Shown here piece by piece: positions 9,152 through 17,756 of a DNA stretch of 64,000 nucleotides. Below the pieces are notes generated by a model. It made no database searches, had not been told where the DNA came from, and worked only from the letters and a program-made list of their open reading frames with translations. The position numbers and the translations under genes were made by a program. Source of the DNA: Acidobacteriota bacterium (GTDB taxonomy: Bacteria; Acidobacteriota; Blastocatellia; Pyrinomonadales; Pyrinomonadaceae); NCBI GenBank assembly GCA_023391155.1, contig JAEWBM010000029.1, positions 16,392-80,391 of the forward strand, given 5' to 3'. Position 1 is the first letter of the stretch. Each line of letters opens with the position of its first letter.

Positions 9152-10137
9152 TTACCCTGTTCTCCATCGACCGCGATGGCGGCCGTGAACTTATTGTCGA
9201 CCGTCTTTCGCTGGTCGGGCGTGTCCATTCTGAGTTTCGGCGATTCCTTCTTTAAAATGCGCTTCCAGGCAATGGTGACCGACCCGTCATCATGGAGCCG
9301 CACGACCCTGAACACAACCGTAACGTCGAATCGTTTATCAAAGCTCAGTTCATCGTAGACGATCCCGTTGAAGGACCTCATAACGGTTCCGCGATATGCG
9401 ATCGAACGCAGAGCATATGTCATATTCTCAGCGGTGTTGACAACCTGGCGGTACTCAAATCCATTGCGATCGATACCGGCTTGCAGTTCGCGCCCGACTC
9501 TCACCGCGGAATCAAGGTCGCGAGAGGGACTGAAGTTGATCAAGAATTCCATGCCGGGCGTTGACGCCGTAACGCTGCCAAGTTCAACGTCCCCGAGTTT
9601 CGTGAGGATGCCGTGCTGAAATATACCGCCGACCTCAAACCTCCCATTCCTGTATCGAAGATCCGCGATACGGTCGATGGAGTACCCCGCCTTTCTGAAA
9701 GAATAGAAAGCGCCGTTTCCCGGCATCGGATATTCCATGCACTTGGTCGAAGCCGAAATGACATACGGCGAACCGGCACAGTCGCTGTTGTCGGCCAGCC
9801 GTACGAGCCCCGTGTTCTTCTGCCGCAAAAGATCTCGGAGCATCTGAATGTCCGCAGCCTCCGGCGCCAGCGCTTCCTTTTCCTTTGCCGTCGCCTCGCG
9901 GTAGATCTTTTTCAGGTCTAAAAGCGTACTCGCCGGCAACGGGCGGCGGCGGGCATTTCCGGGAGTGACGTTCCGTAAACGATAGAACTCGTTGTTTTGT
10001 CGACGTCGTTCCTCTTCCTGCCTTTGCCGTTCGAGGGTGGCGTTCGGTGTCGGTTGTGGCGCCGGGGTCGGCGAGGTGGTTTGCGAGTGCGTGCCGGCGG
10101 TCAATACAAGAATCGCCATGACAGACCATTTCATCAT
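9148..10137 (-). CDS. Secreted protein of unknown function
   Basis: I do not recognise a family. The start at 10137 (MMKWSVMAIL) was chosen because AGGGAG lies 6 bases upstream; an alternative ATG at 10152 has a weaker site. That gives 329 residues. A signal peptide ends near THSQTTS, followed by a Pro/Thr linker and a Gln/Arg/Glu-rich helix, then a mixed globular region with Cys residues in DNSDCAG and STKCMEYP that could form a disulfide. The middle and C-terminal parts look beta-rich. It sits between gatB and an SDR gene on the same strand, overlapping the latter by 4 bases. Probably periplasmic. Confidence 0.6.
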   Translation of the reverse strand: MMKWSVMAILVLTAGTHSQTTSPTPAPQPTPNATLERQRQEEERRRQNNEFYRLRNVTPGNARRRPLPASTLLDLKKIYREATAKEKEALAPEAADIQMLRDLLRQKNTGLVRLADNSDCAGSPYVISASTKCMEYPMPGNGAFYSFRKAGYSIDRIADLRYRNGRFEVGGIFQHGILTKLGDVELGSVTASTPGMEFLINFSPSRDLDSAVRVGRELQAGIDRNGFEYRQVVNTAENMTYALRSIAYRGTVMRSFNGIVYDELSFDKRFDVTVVFRVVRLHDDGSVTIAWKRILKKESPKLRMDTPDQRKTVDNKFTAAIAVDGEQGK

Positions 10138-10171
10138 ATCGATCTCCCTCATATGGAGCCCTTCCAATATC

Positions 10172-11641
10172 CTAGAGCTTTTGCCTTAGAAGTTCGTTGA
10201 CGACCTTCGGATTTGCCTTGCCCTGCGAGGCCTTCATTACTTGGCCGACAAAAAATCCGAAAAGCTTCTCGTTACCGCCCCGATAAGCCGCAACCTGGCC
10301 CTCGTTCGCGGCGATGACCTCATCGATGATCCTCGCGATCGAATCTTCATCCGAGATCTGCTCCATTCCCTTTTCGGCGATGACATCCGCGGGGCCTTTG
10401 CCAGTGGCGAACATCTCGATCAGCACCTCTTTCGCCTGGCTATTGTTGATCTTACCGGCGTCCAGGGTCCTGATCAGCTCACCGAGCCCTTCAGCCGTCA
10501 CCGGCGATTCTGCGGCGGTCTTACCGGCGTTATTGAGTTCCCGGCTGAGTTCCGACAGCACGAAGTTCGCGGTCGTACGCGGGTTTCCCGACGCCCGTGC
10601 CGCAGTTTCATAGAACTCCGCAAGCGAGCGGTCCGCTACGAGCTGTGACGCGTCGGCGTACGATAGGGAATACTCCTCCATCATTCGGTCCCGCATCGTA
10701 TCCGGCAGCTCCGGCATGACGGCCTTGACCTCTTCGATATACTCCGCCGTCACACGCAGCGGCTGCAGGTCCGGTTCGGGAAAATAGCGGTAATCGTGCG
10801 CGTCCTCCTTTGAGCGCATCACCCGCGTCTCATTGTTCTGTTCGTCCCAAAGCCGCGTCTCCTGCTGCACGCCTTCCCCGGATTCATGTGCGGCGATCTG
10901 GCGTTCTATCTCAAATTCGATCGCCTTTTGCATGAACCGCACCGAGTTGAGGTTCTTCAGTTCGACCTTATTATTGAATCCCGTCTCGCCCGTCCGCCTC
11001 ACTGATACGTTCGCCTCGCACCTGAGATTCCCTTTCTCCATGTCGGCGTCGCTCGCACCGACCCACTGCAGCACGCGTCGAACATGGTTTACATAGTCAT
11101 ATGCCTGCCGCGAGGTCCTAAAGTCGGGTGCCGTCACTATCTCACCAAGCGGTGTGCCCGCCCGGTTAAGATCGACGTAGGAATATTTGTCCGTATCCGG
11201 AAGCCCCTCGTGCACGTTCTTGCCCGCGTCTTCCTCCAAATGCATACGCTCGATATGAATGGTCATCGGGGACCATTCGCGGGCGTGGCCGTGATCGTCG
11301 CGGTCGGCGGTCATGATGGTGAGCGTTCCGTTGGCTGAGAAAGGCCGGTCGTATTGCGAGATCTGATAGCCTTTTGGCAGATCGGGATAGAAATAATTCT
11401 TGCGGGCAAACACCGACGTTTCCTGGATCTCAAGCCCCAGCGCCAGTGCCGCGCGGGCGCCCAGCTCGATCACCCTCCGGTTCAGCACCGGCAGCGCTCC
11501 CGGCAGCCCGAGGCACACCGGACACGTGTTGGCGTTCGGCTCCCCGCCAAATTCCACGCGGCAGCCGCAGAAGATCTTCGTTTCGGTCGCGAGCTGTGTG
11601 TGGATCTCCATTCCGATCACAGCTTCCCAGCCATTTTTCAT
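10172..11641 (-). CDS. gatB: Aspartyl/glutamyl-tRNA amidotransferase subunit B
   Basis: 489 residues, full length for GatB. Visible motifs are GMEIHTQL at the N-terminus, the zinc-associated KIFCGC...CPVCLGLPG, the central VGASDADMEKGNLRCEANVSV segment and a C-terminal YqeY-like domain ending in NPKVVNELLRQKL. GatCAB converts misacylated Glu-tRNA(Gln) and Asp-tRNA(Asn) to the amide forms. The start at 11641 is preceded by GAAGG at good spacing; an upstream TTG at 11659 would add six residues. gatA and gatC are not in the window. Downstream are the secreted unknown and SDR genes on the same strand. Confidence 0.95.
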   Translation of the reverse strand: MKNGWEAVIGMEIHTQLATETKIFCGCRVEFGGEPNANTCPVCLGLPGALPVLNRRVIELGARAALALGLEIQETSVFARKNYFYPDLPKGYQISQYDRPFSANGTLTIMTADRDDHGHAREWSPMTIHIERMHLEEDAGKNVHEGLPDTDKYSYVDLNRAGTPLGEIVTAPDFRTSRQAYDYVNHVRRVLQWVGASDADMEKGNLRCEANVSVRRTGETGFNNKVELKNLNSVRFMQKAIEFEIERQIAAHESGEGVQQETRLWDEQNNETRVMRSKEDAHDYRYFPEPDLQPLRVTAEYIEEVKAVMPELPDTMRDRMMEEYSLSYADASQLVADRSLAEFYETAARASGNPRTTANFVLSELSRELNNAGKTAAESPVTAEGLGELIRTLDAGKINNSQAKEVLIEMFATGKGPADVIAEKGMEQISDEDSIARIIDEVIAANEGQVAAYRGGNEKLFGFFVGQVMKASQGKANPKVVNELLRQKL

Positions 11642-11726
11642 AGTTTCGCCTTCAGTCAAACAAAAATGCGGACAATGAACTCAATCATAATCCGCACGTT
11701 TGAATAAACAAAATTTGGGATCCGCC

Positions 11727-12245
11727 TTACCTCCGAACTCGAAAGACCGGACGCGTCCGCATCGTCGAGGGGCTCCACGTGTAGCTCGAACGCCCGCCGG
11801 GCTCATAGATCACGCCGCCCGGGCCTGCCCGCCAGCCGATCACCGGCCCGCGGCGGATAAATCGCCCGCCCCGCCAATAATTGCGGTATCGCGTCGGGTA
11901 GGCGTAGCCGTAGATCGTGCTGCCGCCGCCCGCGTACTGCTCGTTCACGATTACAACGTCCCTCCGGTCATTGGCTCGTAGTTGGGCCTCGGCCTGTTCG
12001 CGGGCGATGCGCTCGCGGGCAAGCCGCGCCGCCAGTTCCTCACGCTCCTTGGCGTCGGCAACCCGTTTCGCCTCAAGCTCTTCGGGCGACGGGAACCCCA
12101 GCCGTTCATAGTTTTCGCGAAGCTCGCGTTCCGCAGCCAGCCGTTTCTGACGATATTTTTCGAGATCGGCGTTCGTGACGGTTGACTGGGCCGATACGCC
12201 CATTGTCAGTATTGAGAGTCCGATGACCGCTATTAATATTCGCAT
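11727..12245 (-). CDS. Small secreted basic protein, unknown function
   Basis: 172 residues from the ATG at 12245, which has a strong AGGTGGAG site just upstream. A signal peptide (MRILIAVIGLSILTMGVSAQ) is followed by a highly charged helical segment rich in Glu, Arg and Ala (likely coiled coil, about residues 25-90), then a Gly/Tyr/Arg-rich tail (GGGSTIYGYAYP...WRGGRFIRRGP). Such tails occur in proteins that bind the cell wall, nucleic acid or the outer membrane surface, but no family is recognised. No catalytic motif is visible. It stands alone between gatB and the cobalamin locus. Confidence 0.6.
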   Translation of the reverse strand: MRILIAVIGLSILTMGVSAQSTVTNADLEKYRQKRLAAERELRENYERLGFPSPEELEAKRVADAKEREELAARLARERIAREQAEAQLRANDRRDVVIVNEQYAGGGSTIYGYAYPTRYRNYWRGGRFIRRGPVIGWRAGPGGVIYEPGGRSSYTWSPSTMRTRPVFRVRR

Positions 12246-12288
12246 TTCTCCACCTCGATATTTCGATGATATCACGCATTCGCTCGTT

Positions 12289-12345
12289 GCCGTCTCGTCT
12301 CATAGTGTGAATGAGACGGCGATACGACTGAGACGGCATGAGACG
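12289..12345. repeat. Clustered GAGACGGC motifs (one inverted, two direct, one partial)
   Basis: The octamer GCCGTCTC lies at 12289-12296, its complement GAGACGGC at 12313-12320 and again at 12330-12337, with GAGACG at 12340-12345. They fill the gap between the 3' end of the btuB-like gene and the start of the small secreted gene at 12245. They can form a hairpin with a 16-base loop and could serve as a transcription stop for the B12 locus, or as an operator for the downstream gene. There is no T tract, so a simple intrinsic terminator is not obvious. Confidence 0.4.
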
Positions 12346-12354
12346 CTTAAAGCG

Positions 12355-14703
12355 CTAAAACCCGAAACTTAAGCCGATGCGGGCATTCCGGCCCGGAGTT
12401 CGAAACCCATTCTCAAAATATTCGTGATCAAAGAGATTTTCCACCGTTCCAAACAATCTAAGTGAAAATCGCTCACCCCCGGGCCGAAACGTGTGCCCCG
12501 CGGTCAGATCGGCCCGGCGATTGCCGTCGAATCGATAGACGTATGTCGAAAAATCCGACGTGCTGAAGATCGGAGCAAAGTACGCCGAACTTAGCAGCAG
12601 GTCGAGATTGATCCACGAATCCCCGAATCGCCGCGTCGCAACCAGAGTGAACTGCCGCTCAGGCACGCCGAACACGCTGATCACCCCGCTGCCCGGAACC
12701 GACGCTCGCCGCTGATCACTATTAGTGTATGTGAACGACGCAAATAGGTCCGTCGCGTCATCCGGCCTTATATCGGCGCTGAATTCAGCTCCTCGCGCAA
12801 TGCCGCCCCGTTCGTTGATATAACCCCCGAAAGGCCGCGGCGTGCTGCCGATATCCGGGACCACATTTGCAAACCCGATCGTTTCCGTCAGACTCGTATA
12901 AAAATACGCGGCGGCCAGCCGTGCCTTCCCGCCGAATAGGAACTGCTCGACGCCGGCATCCGCCGCGATCGAGCGCTCGGGCTTGAGTCCCGGATCGCCC
13001 AGGGCGATGAATTCCGGCATGACGAACGTGCTGAAGAACGTGCCGTACCGTTCGTAGAGCGACGGGATCCGATAGCCGTTCCCTACATGTGCCCTGATCT
13101 TTGTTCCGGTCGATGCAAAATAGTAGGCGACGGCCCCGTCAGCGGTGAGCGCCGCGGGCGGCGAAGCGGCCGCTGAGCCCTGATATGGTGCATTTTCCAG
13201 GCTAAAGCGCGGTTCGCCAAGGCTGAACCACTGAGCCCGCACTCCCCCCGTCACCTGCAGCCGACCTTCAATAAAGGACGCAACGTCCTGGACAAAAAAG
13301 GTGTGGCTCGACTGTGATGCGCGAGTAAAGAAGTTGCCGATGCCGTCCGGCGTCGAGCCCGTATTCTCAAAACCTTCCCGTTCAAATTCGTATCCGAATT
13401 TAAGCGATCCTGCCGGCCCGCTCGCCCAGTCGACGTTCCCCCCTGCCGTGTGTATATCCCCGTCGAACCGCGACAACGACGCGGCCTGAAACCCCACGCC
13501 GAGCGGCCCGGCATCGTTAAGCCGCGACGAGGTCAGCCCGGAGTAAAGTGCATTCAGCGTCAGCCCCTCCCTGATCCTGTACGTGACAACTGCCTGGCCG
13601 TTAAAGAGCTTTGTCTTTTGCGTATCGTCAGGGTCGTCCACGTCCGGTGCAAAATTCTCGCCGGCGCGGGCGTCGATAACTCCGGCCGGCAAAACCCCGA
13701 GCGTGTCGGGATTCGAGTTAAGTCGCACGTAAGCATCGGAGACCAGGAACCGCCCTGAGATGCTTGTCGCCCCCGTGGGCCGGAACTGAACCCGGCTCTG
13801 GAAGTTGGTGTTGTGCGCGTTATCGTTTCCGTCGATGCCTTTGGTGTAGGCGGTTCGTGCCACCGCGAGATTGAATCCGAACCGTCGGTCCGAGGTGGCG
13901 TCGGACAGGTTCCCGCGAAACCGGTGCAGCCCGAGACCGCCGGCCGCATACGAAACCTGCCCGTGAGTGCCCGGGCCCGGTTCAGGCGTGATGAAATTCA
14001 CCGTGCCGCCGATAGAGTTCGTCCCGTACAGTGACGAACCCGCCCCCCGGAGTACCTCGACACGGCTAACGCTCGTCAGCGTAATGTCGCTCAGGAACGG
14101 CGTCGCATCGCCCGTTATCGCCGAGGGGTCGCGGAGTCGAACGCCGTCGAGCAAGATCGCAGTATCCTGATTACGCAGACCTCGCGTCTTGATCGACGCC
14201 GTTCGCCCGAACCCGCCCGTTTGCTGCACACGAAATCCAGGGATCGAGCGAAGAGATTCGACGAGCGTAAAGTCCGCCCGCTCGCGCATTTCGCGCCCGC
14301 GGATAACGTTGACCGTCTTCGAAACCTCCTCGATCGGCTGCACCAGATCTGCCGAGATCGTCACCGTCTCGCTTATCCCGCCGACCTCCTCCAGCACCAG
14401 CGTCACCTCGGCGGGCATGCCCAAAACGACCTCGGCATCGGCGGGTTGCGAGGCAAAATTTCGCCCCGCTGCCGTGTGCCTCGCCTGGACCCGGTACTGC
14501 CCCGGCCCGACGTAGAAACGAGCCAACCCCGTATCGTCCGTTTCAGCTTCGCGGCTGCTTCCGTCCGAACCCACTGCCGTTACGACGACTCCCGCCGCCG
14601 GCACTCCTCCGCTTTCGACCCGCACCAGCAGCAGCGGGCCGTTCTGCCCGATCGCGGCCCCGGCCGAGATCAACATAACCAACAAAAAAATAAATATCTT
14701 CAT
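12355..14703 (-). CDS. btuB: TonB-dependent outer-membrane receptor, probably cobalamin (BtuB-like)
   Basis: 782 residues from the ATG at 14703, preceded by AGAGGA. A signal peptide (MKIFIFLLVMLISAGAAIGQ) is followed by a carboxypeptidase-like Ig domain (about 25-110), then a plug domain (SLRSIPGFRVQQTGGFGR...ILLDGVRLRDP...EVLRGAGSSLYGTNSIGG) and a 22-strand-type barrel ending in aromatic RIGLSFGF. It would take up its ligand across the outer membrane using TonB energy. The ligand is inferred from the cobalamin riboswitch in its leader and the btuFCD genes upstream; the protein alone would not distinguish B12 from a siderophore. The name is therefore context-based. Confidence 0.8.
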   Translation of the reverse strand: MKIFIFLLVMLISAGAAIGQNGPLLLVRVESGGVPAAGVVVTAVGSDGSSREAETDDTGLARFYVGPGQYRVQARHTAAGRNFASQPADAEVVLGMPAEVTLVLEEVGGISETVTISADLVQPIEEVSKTVNVIRGREMRERADFTLVESLRSIPGFRVQQTGGFGRTASIKTRGLRNQDTAILLDGVRLRDPSAITGDATPFLSDITLTSVSRVEVLRGAGSSLYGTNSIGGTVNFITPEPGPGTHGQVSYAAGGLGLHRFRGNLSDATSDRRFGFNLAVARTAYTKGIDGNDNAHNTNFQSRVQFRPTGATSISGRFLVSDAYVRLNSNPDTLGVLPAGVIDARAGENFAPDVDDPDDTQKTKLFNGQAVVTYRIREGLTLNALYSGLTSSRLNDAGPLGVGFQAASLSRFDGDIHTAGGNVDWASGPAGSLKFGYEFEREGFENTGSTPDGIGNFFTRASQSSHTFFVQDVASFIEGRLQVTGGVRAQWFSLGEPRFSLENAPYQGSAAASPPAALTADGAVAYYFASTGTKIRAHVGNGYRIPSLYERYGTFFSTFVMPEFIALGDPGLKPERSIAADAGVEQFLFGGKARLAAAYFYTSLTETIGFANVVPDIGSTPRPFGGYINERGGIARGAEFSADIRPDDATDLFASFTYTNSDQRRASVPGSGVISVFGVPERQFTLVATRRFGDSWINLDLLLSSAYFAPIFSTSDFSTYVYRFDGNRRADLTAGHTFRPGGERFSLRLFGTVENLFDHEYFENGFRTPGRNARIGLSFGF

Positions 14704-14706
14704 ATA

Positions 14707-14729
14707 TCCTCTTCTGCCCACACGCAGAA
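14707..14729 (-). promoter_or_regulatory. Leader hairpin adjoining the btuB ribosome binding site
   Basis: TTCTGC (14729-14724) can pair with GCAGAA (14717-14712), closing directly against the AGAGGA ribosome binding site (14712-14707) of the receptor gene. It is a candidate expression platform for the riboswitch just upstream, probably acting on translation, as there is no terminator T tract. Confidence 0.4.
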
Positions 14730-14749
14730 TGGTTCTTTCCTTGGCAAAA

Positions 14750-14850
14750 GCTCAAAGTTCCCGGCTGACGGCCTTCTCGGGCTGATCACGGTTGCGTGGG
14801 CAGCGTTGGATTCTCACCAACTTCCTTTGCAGCGATCGCCGACATTAGTA
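14750..14850 (-). ncRNA. Cobalamin riboswitch (second copy, upstream of the btuB-like gene)
   Basis: Read on the minus strand, 14829-14756 contains the ordered landmarks of the cobalamin aptamer: AAGGAAGTTGGTGAGAATCC, then AACGCTGCCCACGCAACCGTGA, then a GTCAGCCGGGAAC segment where the B12 box is expected. The 3' box diverges from the usual AGTCAGGA-ACCTGCC form, so this is a variant. The element begins at or inside the 3' end of the btuD-like gene (stop at 14845) and leads into the receptor gene. B12 binding would be expected to repress receptor expression. Confidence 0.8.
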
Positions 14851-15615
14851 GATCGCGGTCACACGCGGTTTACCTGTGACCGGATTTGCGTCCAGCAATG
14901 ACCGGACGCCGTAAACTTCACGAATATTCCCCTCGTTCAAAACATCGGCGGGCTCGCCCGCAGCATATACCTGCCCCCCGCTGAGCATTAGGATCTTGTC
15001 CGCGAATTCGGCGGCCAAATTCAGGTCGTGTGTAATGACCACCGCCGAGTATTCCATCTCGCGGCACCGTTCGCGAACCAGCCGGAACATCATCGCCTGA
15101 TGCGCCAGATCAAGGTTCGCCGTCGGTTCGTCGAGCAGCAGCAGTTTCGCCTCGGTCGCCAATGCCCTTGCCAGTACCACCCGCTGACGCTCGCCGCCCG
15201 AGAGCTCGTTCATCATCCGGTCCGCAAAACCCGCGAGATCGCATTGCTCCAGAGCCTCATCCGCCGCCCGAACGTCGTCCTCGCTCTCCCATCCGAAGGC
15301 CGATCCCGAAGCGAAACGGCCTGCCAGAATGAACTCGCGAACCGTAACGGGAAACTTTGTTTCGTTCTCCTGTGCGACGACTGCGATCCGCCTGGCGATC
15401 TCTCGCCGCGAGAATTCGCTCAACGGACGCCCATCCAGTTCCACGCTGCCTGACACGGCTCTCAGCGTTCCGTTGAGTGCCTTTAGAAGCGTTGTCTTTC
15501 CTGCCCCATTTGGCCCGAGCAAGGCCACGGCCTCGCCTGGAACTAGGTCGAACGAGATGCCGCTCAAAACCTCATAAGGGCCATAGGCGATGGAAATTTT
15601 TCGAACACTCAGCAT
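14845..15615 (-). CDS. btuD: ABC transporter ATPase, cobalamin import (BtuD-like)
   Basis: 256 residues with Walker A GPNGAGKTTLLKAL, signature LSGGERQRVVLARALA, Walker B LLLLDEPTANLD and the H-loop (VVITHDLNLAAEF). It belongs to the FecE/FhuC/BtuD group of importer ATPases. It starts 9 bases after the permease gene, so the two are co-expressed. The aptamer of the second riboswitch overlaps or abuts its 3' end. Assignment to B12 rather than iron comes from riboswitch context. Confidence 0.85.
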   Translation of the reverse strand: MLSVRKISIAYGPYEVLSGISFDLVPGEAVALLGPNGAGKTTLLKALNGTLRAVSGSVELDGRPLSEFSRREIARRIAVVAQENETKFPVTVREFILAGRFASGSAFGWESEDDVRAADEALEQCDLAGFADRMMNELSGGERQRVVLARALATEAKLLLLDEPTANLDLAHQAMMFRLVRERCREMEYSAVVITHDLNLAAEFADKILMLSGGQVYAAGEPADVLNEGNIREVYGVRSLLDANPVTGKPRVTAIY

Positions 15616-15624
15616 TAACGCCTG

Positions 15625-16584
15625 CTAATTTCTCCTCAGCAAATAAATGAACAGCGGCGCTCCGATCAGCGCCGTGATCGCACCGACGGGCAGCTCTCGC
15701 GGCGCGATCGCCGTCCGCGAAACGGTGTCAGCCAACACCACAAATATCCCGCCCGCGAGTGCCGATAGCGGTACAACGAGACGGTTATCGCTTCCGAATG
15801 CCAGCCGCACGAGATGCGGAACGATCAGCCCGACATACCCAACCGAACCGCTCGCCGCGACCGAAAGGCCTACCAACGCGCTCGCGGTACCAAAAACGAT
15901 CAGCCGCACCCGACCCACCTCCACACCGTGGTCAAATGCGTCTCGTTCGCCGATCATCATCAGGTTCAACGCCCGTGCCTGCGACATCAGGATTATCGTA
16001 CCCGCGACGCCGGCGGCCATCGTTAAATACGCTCCGTCAAAGGTCGCCTGCGAAAGATCGCCCAACAGCCAGAACGTGTACCCCCGAAGACGTGCGGCGT
16101 CGAGCAGACTCGTCAGAAGCACGATGATCGACGAAAGGAAAGTGGTGACGATCACGCCCGAAAGCACGAGCCGTTCGACGTTCATCCCGGCCCGCGTCCT
16201 TGCCATCTGATACACGGCAAAGGTCGCGGTCCCGGCACCGACGAATGCGAACACCGGCCGGGCGGCGGCGTAACTTTCGAAGGCCACGAAGGCGACCAGT
16301 GTCCCCAGTGCGGCCCCGTTCGATACGCCAAGCAGATAAGGCTCGGCTAATGGATTTCGTAATAGAGCCTGCAGCGATGCCCCCGCAACGGCAAGGCTTG
16401 CACCGACAAAGATCCCCAGCATGACCCGCGGCAGCCTGATCTCCCACAGGATCGTTCGGCTCGTTTCCTCGGAATCAAAAAGCGAAACGCTTTCCGCACC
16501 GAGCGACATCGCAAGCACCGAGGCACCCGCCAGCAAAATCAGCAGCAGGGAGCCATTGCGGTAACTCTTCCGTTGCTCGGTCAT
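15625..16584 (-). CDS. btuC: ABC transporter permease, FecCD/BtuC family
   Basis: 319 hydrophobic residues with about ten membrane helices and the family signatures RLPRVMLGIFVGASLAVAGA near the N-terminus and GYVGLIVPHLVRLAFG near the C-terminus, plus the C-terminal LPVGAITALIGAPLF. It forms the inner-membrane channel of a BtuCD-type importer. It overlaps the substrate-binding protein gene by 4 bases and precedes the ATPase by 9 bases, giving the order binding protein, permease, ATPase. Confidence 0.88.
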   Translation of the reverse strand: MTEQRKSYRNGSLLLILLAGASVLAMSLGAESVSLFDSEETSRTILWEIRLPRVMLGIFVGASLAVAGASLQALLRNPLAEPYLLGVSNGAALGTLVAFVAFESYAAARPVFAFVGAGTATFAVYQMARTRAGMNVERLVLSGVIVTTFLSSIIVLLTSLLDAARLRGYTFWLLGDLSQATFDGAYLTMAAGVAGTIILMSQARALNLMMIGERDAFDHGVEVGRVRLIVFGTASALVGLSVAASGSVGYVGLIVPHLVRLAFGSDNRLVVPLSALAGGIFVVLADTVSRTAIAPRELPVGAITALIGAPLFIYLLRRN

Positions 16585-17465
16585 CTAAGCCGTCCAAATT
16601 CCGCCGCCAGCTTTTCGATCGCGTCCACCAAACGCGGCCCCGGCCTTGAGATAATGTCGGGGTCTATCCTAACGATCCGCCCATTTGCCACTGCAGCCGA
16701 ACGCGAAAGCACGTCATTCGGCTCTCGATTATCGGAGCTGTCCGACAAAAGGATTATCTCGGGGTCATAGGCAAGCGCCGTCTCCTTGCTGAGCACGGGG
16801 TAGCCCGTCGGCACATCTGCGGTCACAGATCGCCCCCCGGCCCGTGCAACGGCATCGGTGATGAAAGAATCGCTCCCAACCGTCACCAGCGGATCCTTTG
16901 AGATCTGAACAAAAACTCGAGGCCTCGCCCGCCCCTCAAGGCTTGAACTCACTTGATTGAGCCTCGCCTGCAGCGCGTTCGCACGCTCAAGCGCAACGTC
17001 CTCGGTCCCGAACAAGACCCCGAGCCTGACGAGATCGGCCATGACAGAATCCACGTCGCCCGAGGCAATAACGAACACGGCGATATTCCGCGACGCGAGC
17101 GTGGCCGTGAACGCCTCAAGCTGAGACGAGGTCGATACCAGGACCACGTCCGGTTCCAGAGCGATTATCCGCTCGATATTCGGCGTCTGGGTGTCGCCGA
17201 CCTTTTCGATCGCGGCCGCCTCGGCGGGAAAATCGCAATAGGTCGTTACACCCACCAGCCGGTCACCGGCCCCCGCCGCAAAGACCATCTCCGTAATGCT
17301 CGGCGCCAGCGAGATCGCTCGCTCGACCCGCTCCGACAGCCCAACCTGACGGCCGAGCCCATCCGGTATAGTCCTCGAACCGCCCGACCCGCCGGGTCCG
17401 GAACACGCGGCTAAAAGAGCGGCGGCGAGAGCAAAAACCCAAATGTTTTTCTTTATCCCAAACAT
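16581..17465 (-). CDS. btuF: Periplasmic cobalamin-binding lipoprotein (BtuF-like)
   Basis: 294 residues from the ATG at 17465. The signal segment FALAAALLAACSG carries a lipobox Cys, so this is a lipoprotein. The rest is a helical-backbone type III binding protein: RAISLAPSITEMVFAAGAG, VGVTTYCDFP, GDTQTPNIERIIALEPDVVL. ATG17465 is preferred over ATG17471 and over a longer frame from 17558, because AGGG sits at suitable spacing and the longer versions run back through the riboswitch platform. It delivers cobalamin to BtuCD. Confidence 0.85.
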   Translation of the reverse strand: MFGIKKNIWVFALAAALLAACSGPGGSGGSRTIPDGLGRQVGLSERVERAISLAPSITEMVFAAGAGDRLVGVTTYCDFPAEAAAIEKVGDTQTPNIERIIALEPDVVLVSTSSQLEAFTATLASRNIAVFVIASGDVDSVMADLVRLGVLFGTEDVALERANALQARLNQVSSSLEGRARPRVFVQISKDPLVTVGSDSFITDAVARAGGRSVTADVPTGYPVLSKETALAYDPEIILLSDSSDNREPNDVLSRSAAVANGRIVRIDPDIISRPGPRLVDAIEKLAAEFGRLR

Positions 17466-17471
17466 AAACAT

Positions 17472-17513
17472 GCCCTGTTCACGCGATCTGAAACGATCGA
17501 TGGTGAACAGGGC
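17472..17513 (-). promoter_or_regulatory. Perfect 11-bp hairpin sequestering the btuF ribosome binding site
   Basis: GCCCTGTTCAC (17513-17503) pairs perfectly with GTGAACAGGGC (17482-17472), with an inner CGATC/GATCG stem. The right arm contains the AGGG ribosome binding site and ends next to the start codons at 17471 and 17465. No T run follows. It is therefore a likely translation-blocking platform for the upstream cobalamin aptamer. Confidence 0.65.
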
Positions 17514-17578
17514 ATTTAAAATGGCCGGGTCTGCCGTCGATGTCTTAACGCGAAACATCTCATCGGCAAAGCTTTTCG

Positions 17579-17715
17579 GGCAGGCAACCTGACTTTTTGA
17601 ACGTTGGAACGCTCAATTCACAGTGACGCGATCGTGCGGGATTCTCACCCGGCTTCCCCATTTAGCCGCGAAAAAATGCGGCTCCCTAAAGGCTTTGGTG
17701 ATGTTAAAGAGCAAG
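17579..17715 (-). ncRNA. Cobalamin riboswitch (upstream of btuF)
   Basis: On the minus strand the element reads through GGGAAGCCGGGTGAGAATCC, CGCGTCACTGTGAA and the B12 box AGTCAGGTTGCCTGCC at 17594-17579, all in canonical order and spacing. A GC-rich side hairpin (GAGCCGCATTTTTTCGCGGCT) is an additional peripheral stem. It lies between a consensus promoter and the sequestering hairpin, so the whole btuFCD unit should be shut off by adenosylcobalamin or a related corrinoid. Confidence 0.9.
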
Positions 17716-17720
17716 TGCGG

Positions 17721-17749
17721 ATTATTACCGCCACCCCGACAAATGTCAA
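17721..17749 (-). promoter_or_regulatory. Sigma70-type promoter of the btuFCD transcript
   Basis: TTGACA (17749-17744) and TAATAA/AATAAT (17727-17721) are separated by 16-17 bases on the minus strand. They lie immediately downstream of the aroA stop codon and just upstream of the riboswitch aptamer, the expected place for the promoter of this leader. Confidence 0.65.
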
Positions 17750-17756
17750 CCACTAA

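Noticed and set aside
16953..17414. 153-residue plus-strand frame opposite btuF
   Set aside because: Arg/His-rich antisense frame with no motif; btuF on the other strand is clear.
17466..17558. Longer btuF start at 17558
   Set aside because: It would translate the riboswitch platform hairpin and place about 30 residues before a good lipoprotein signal peptide.
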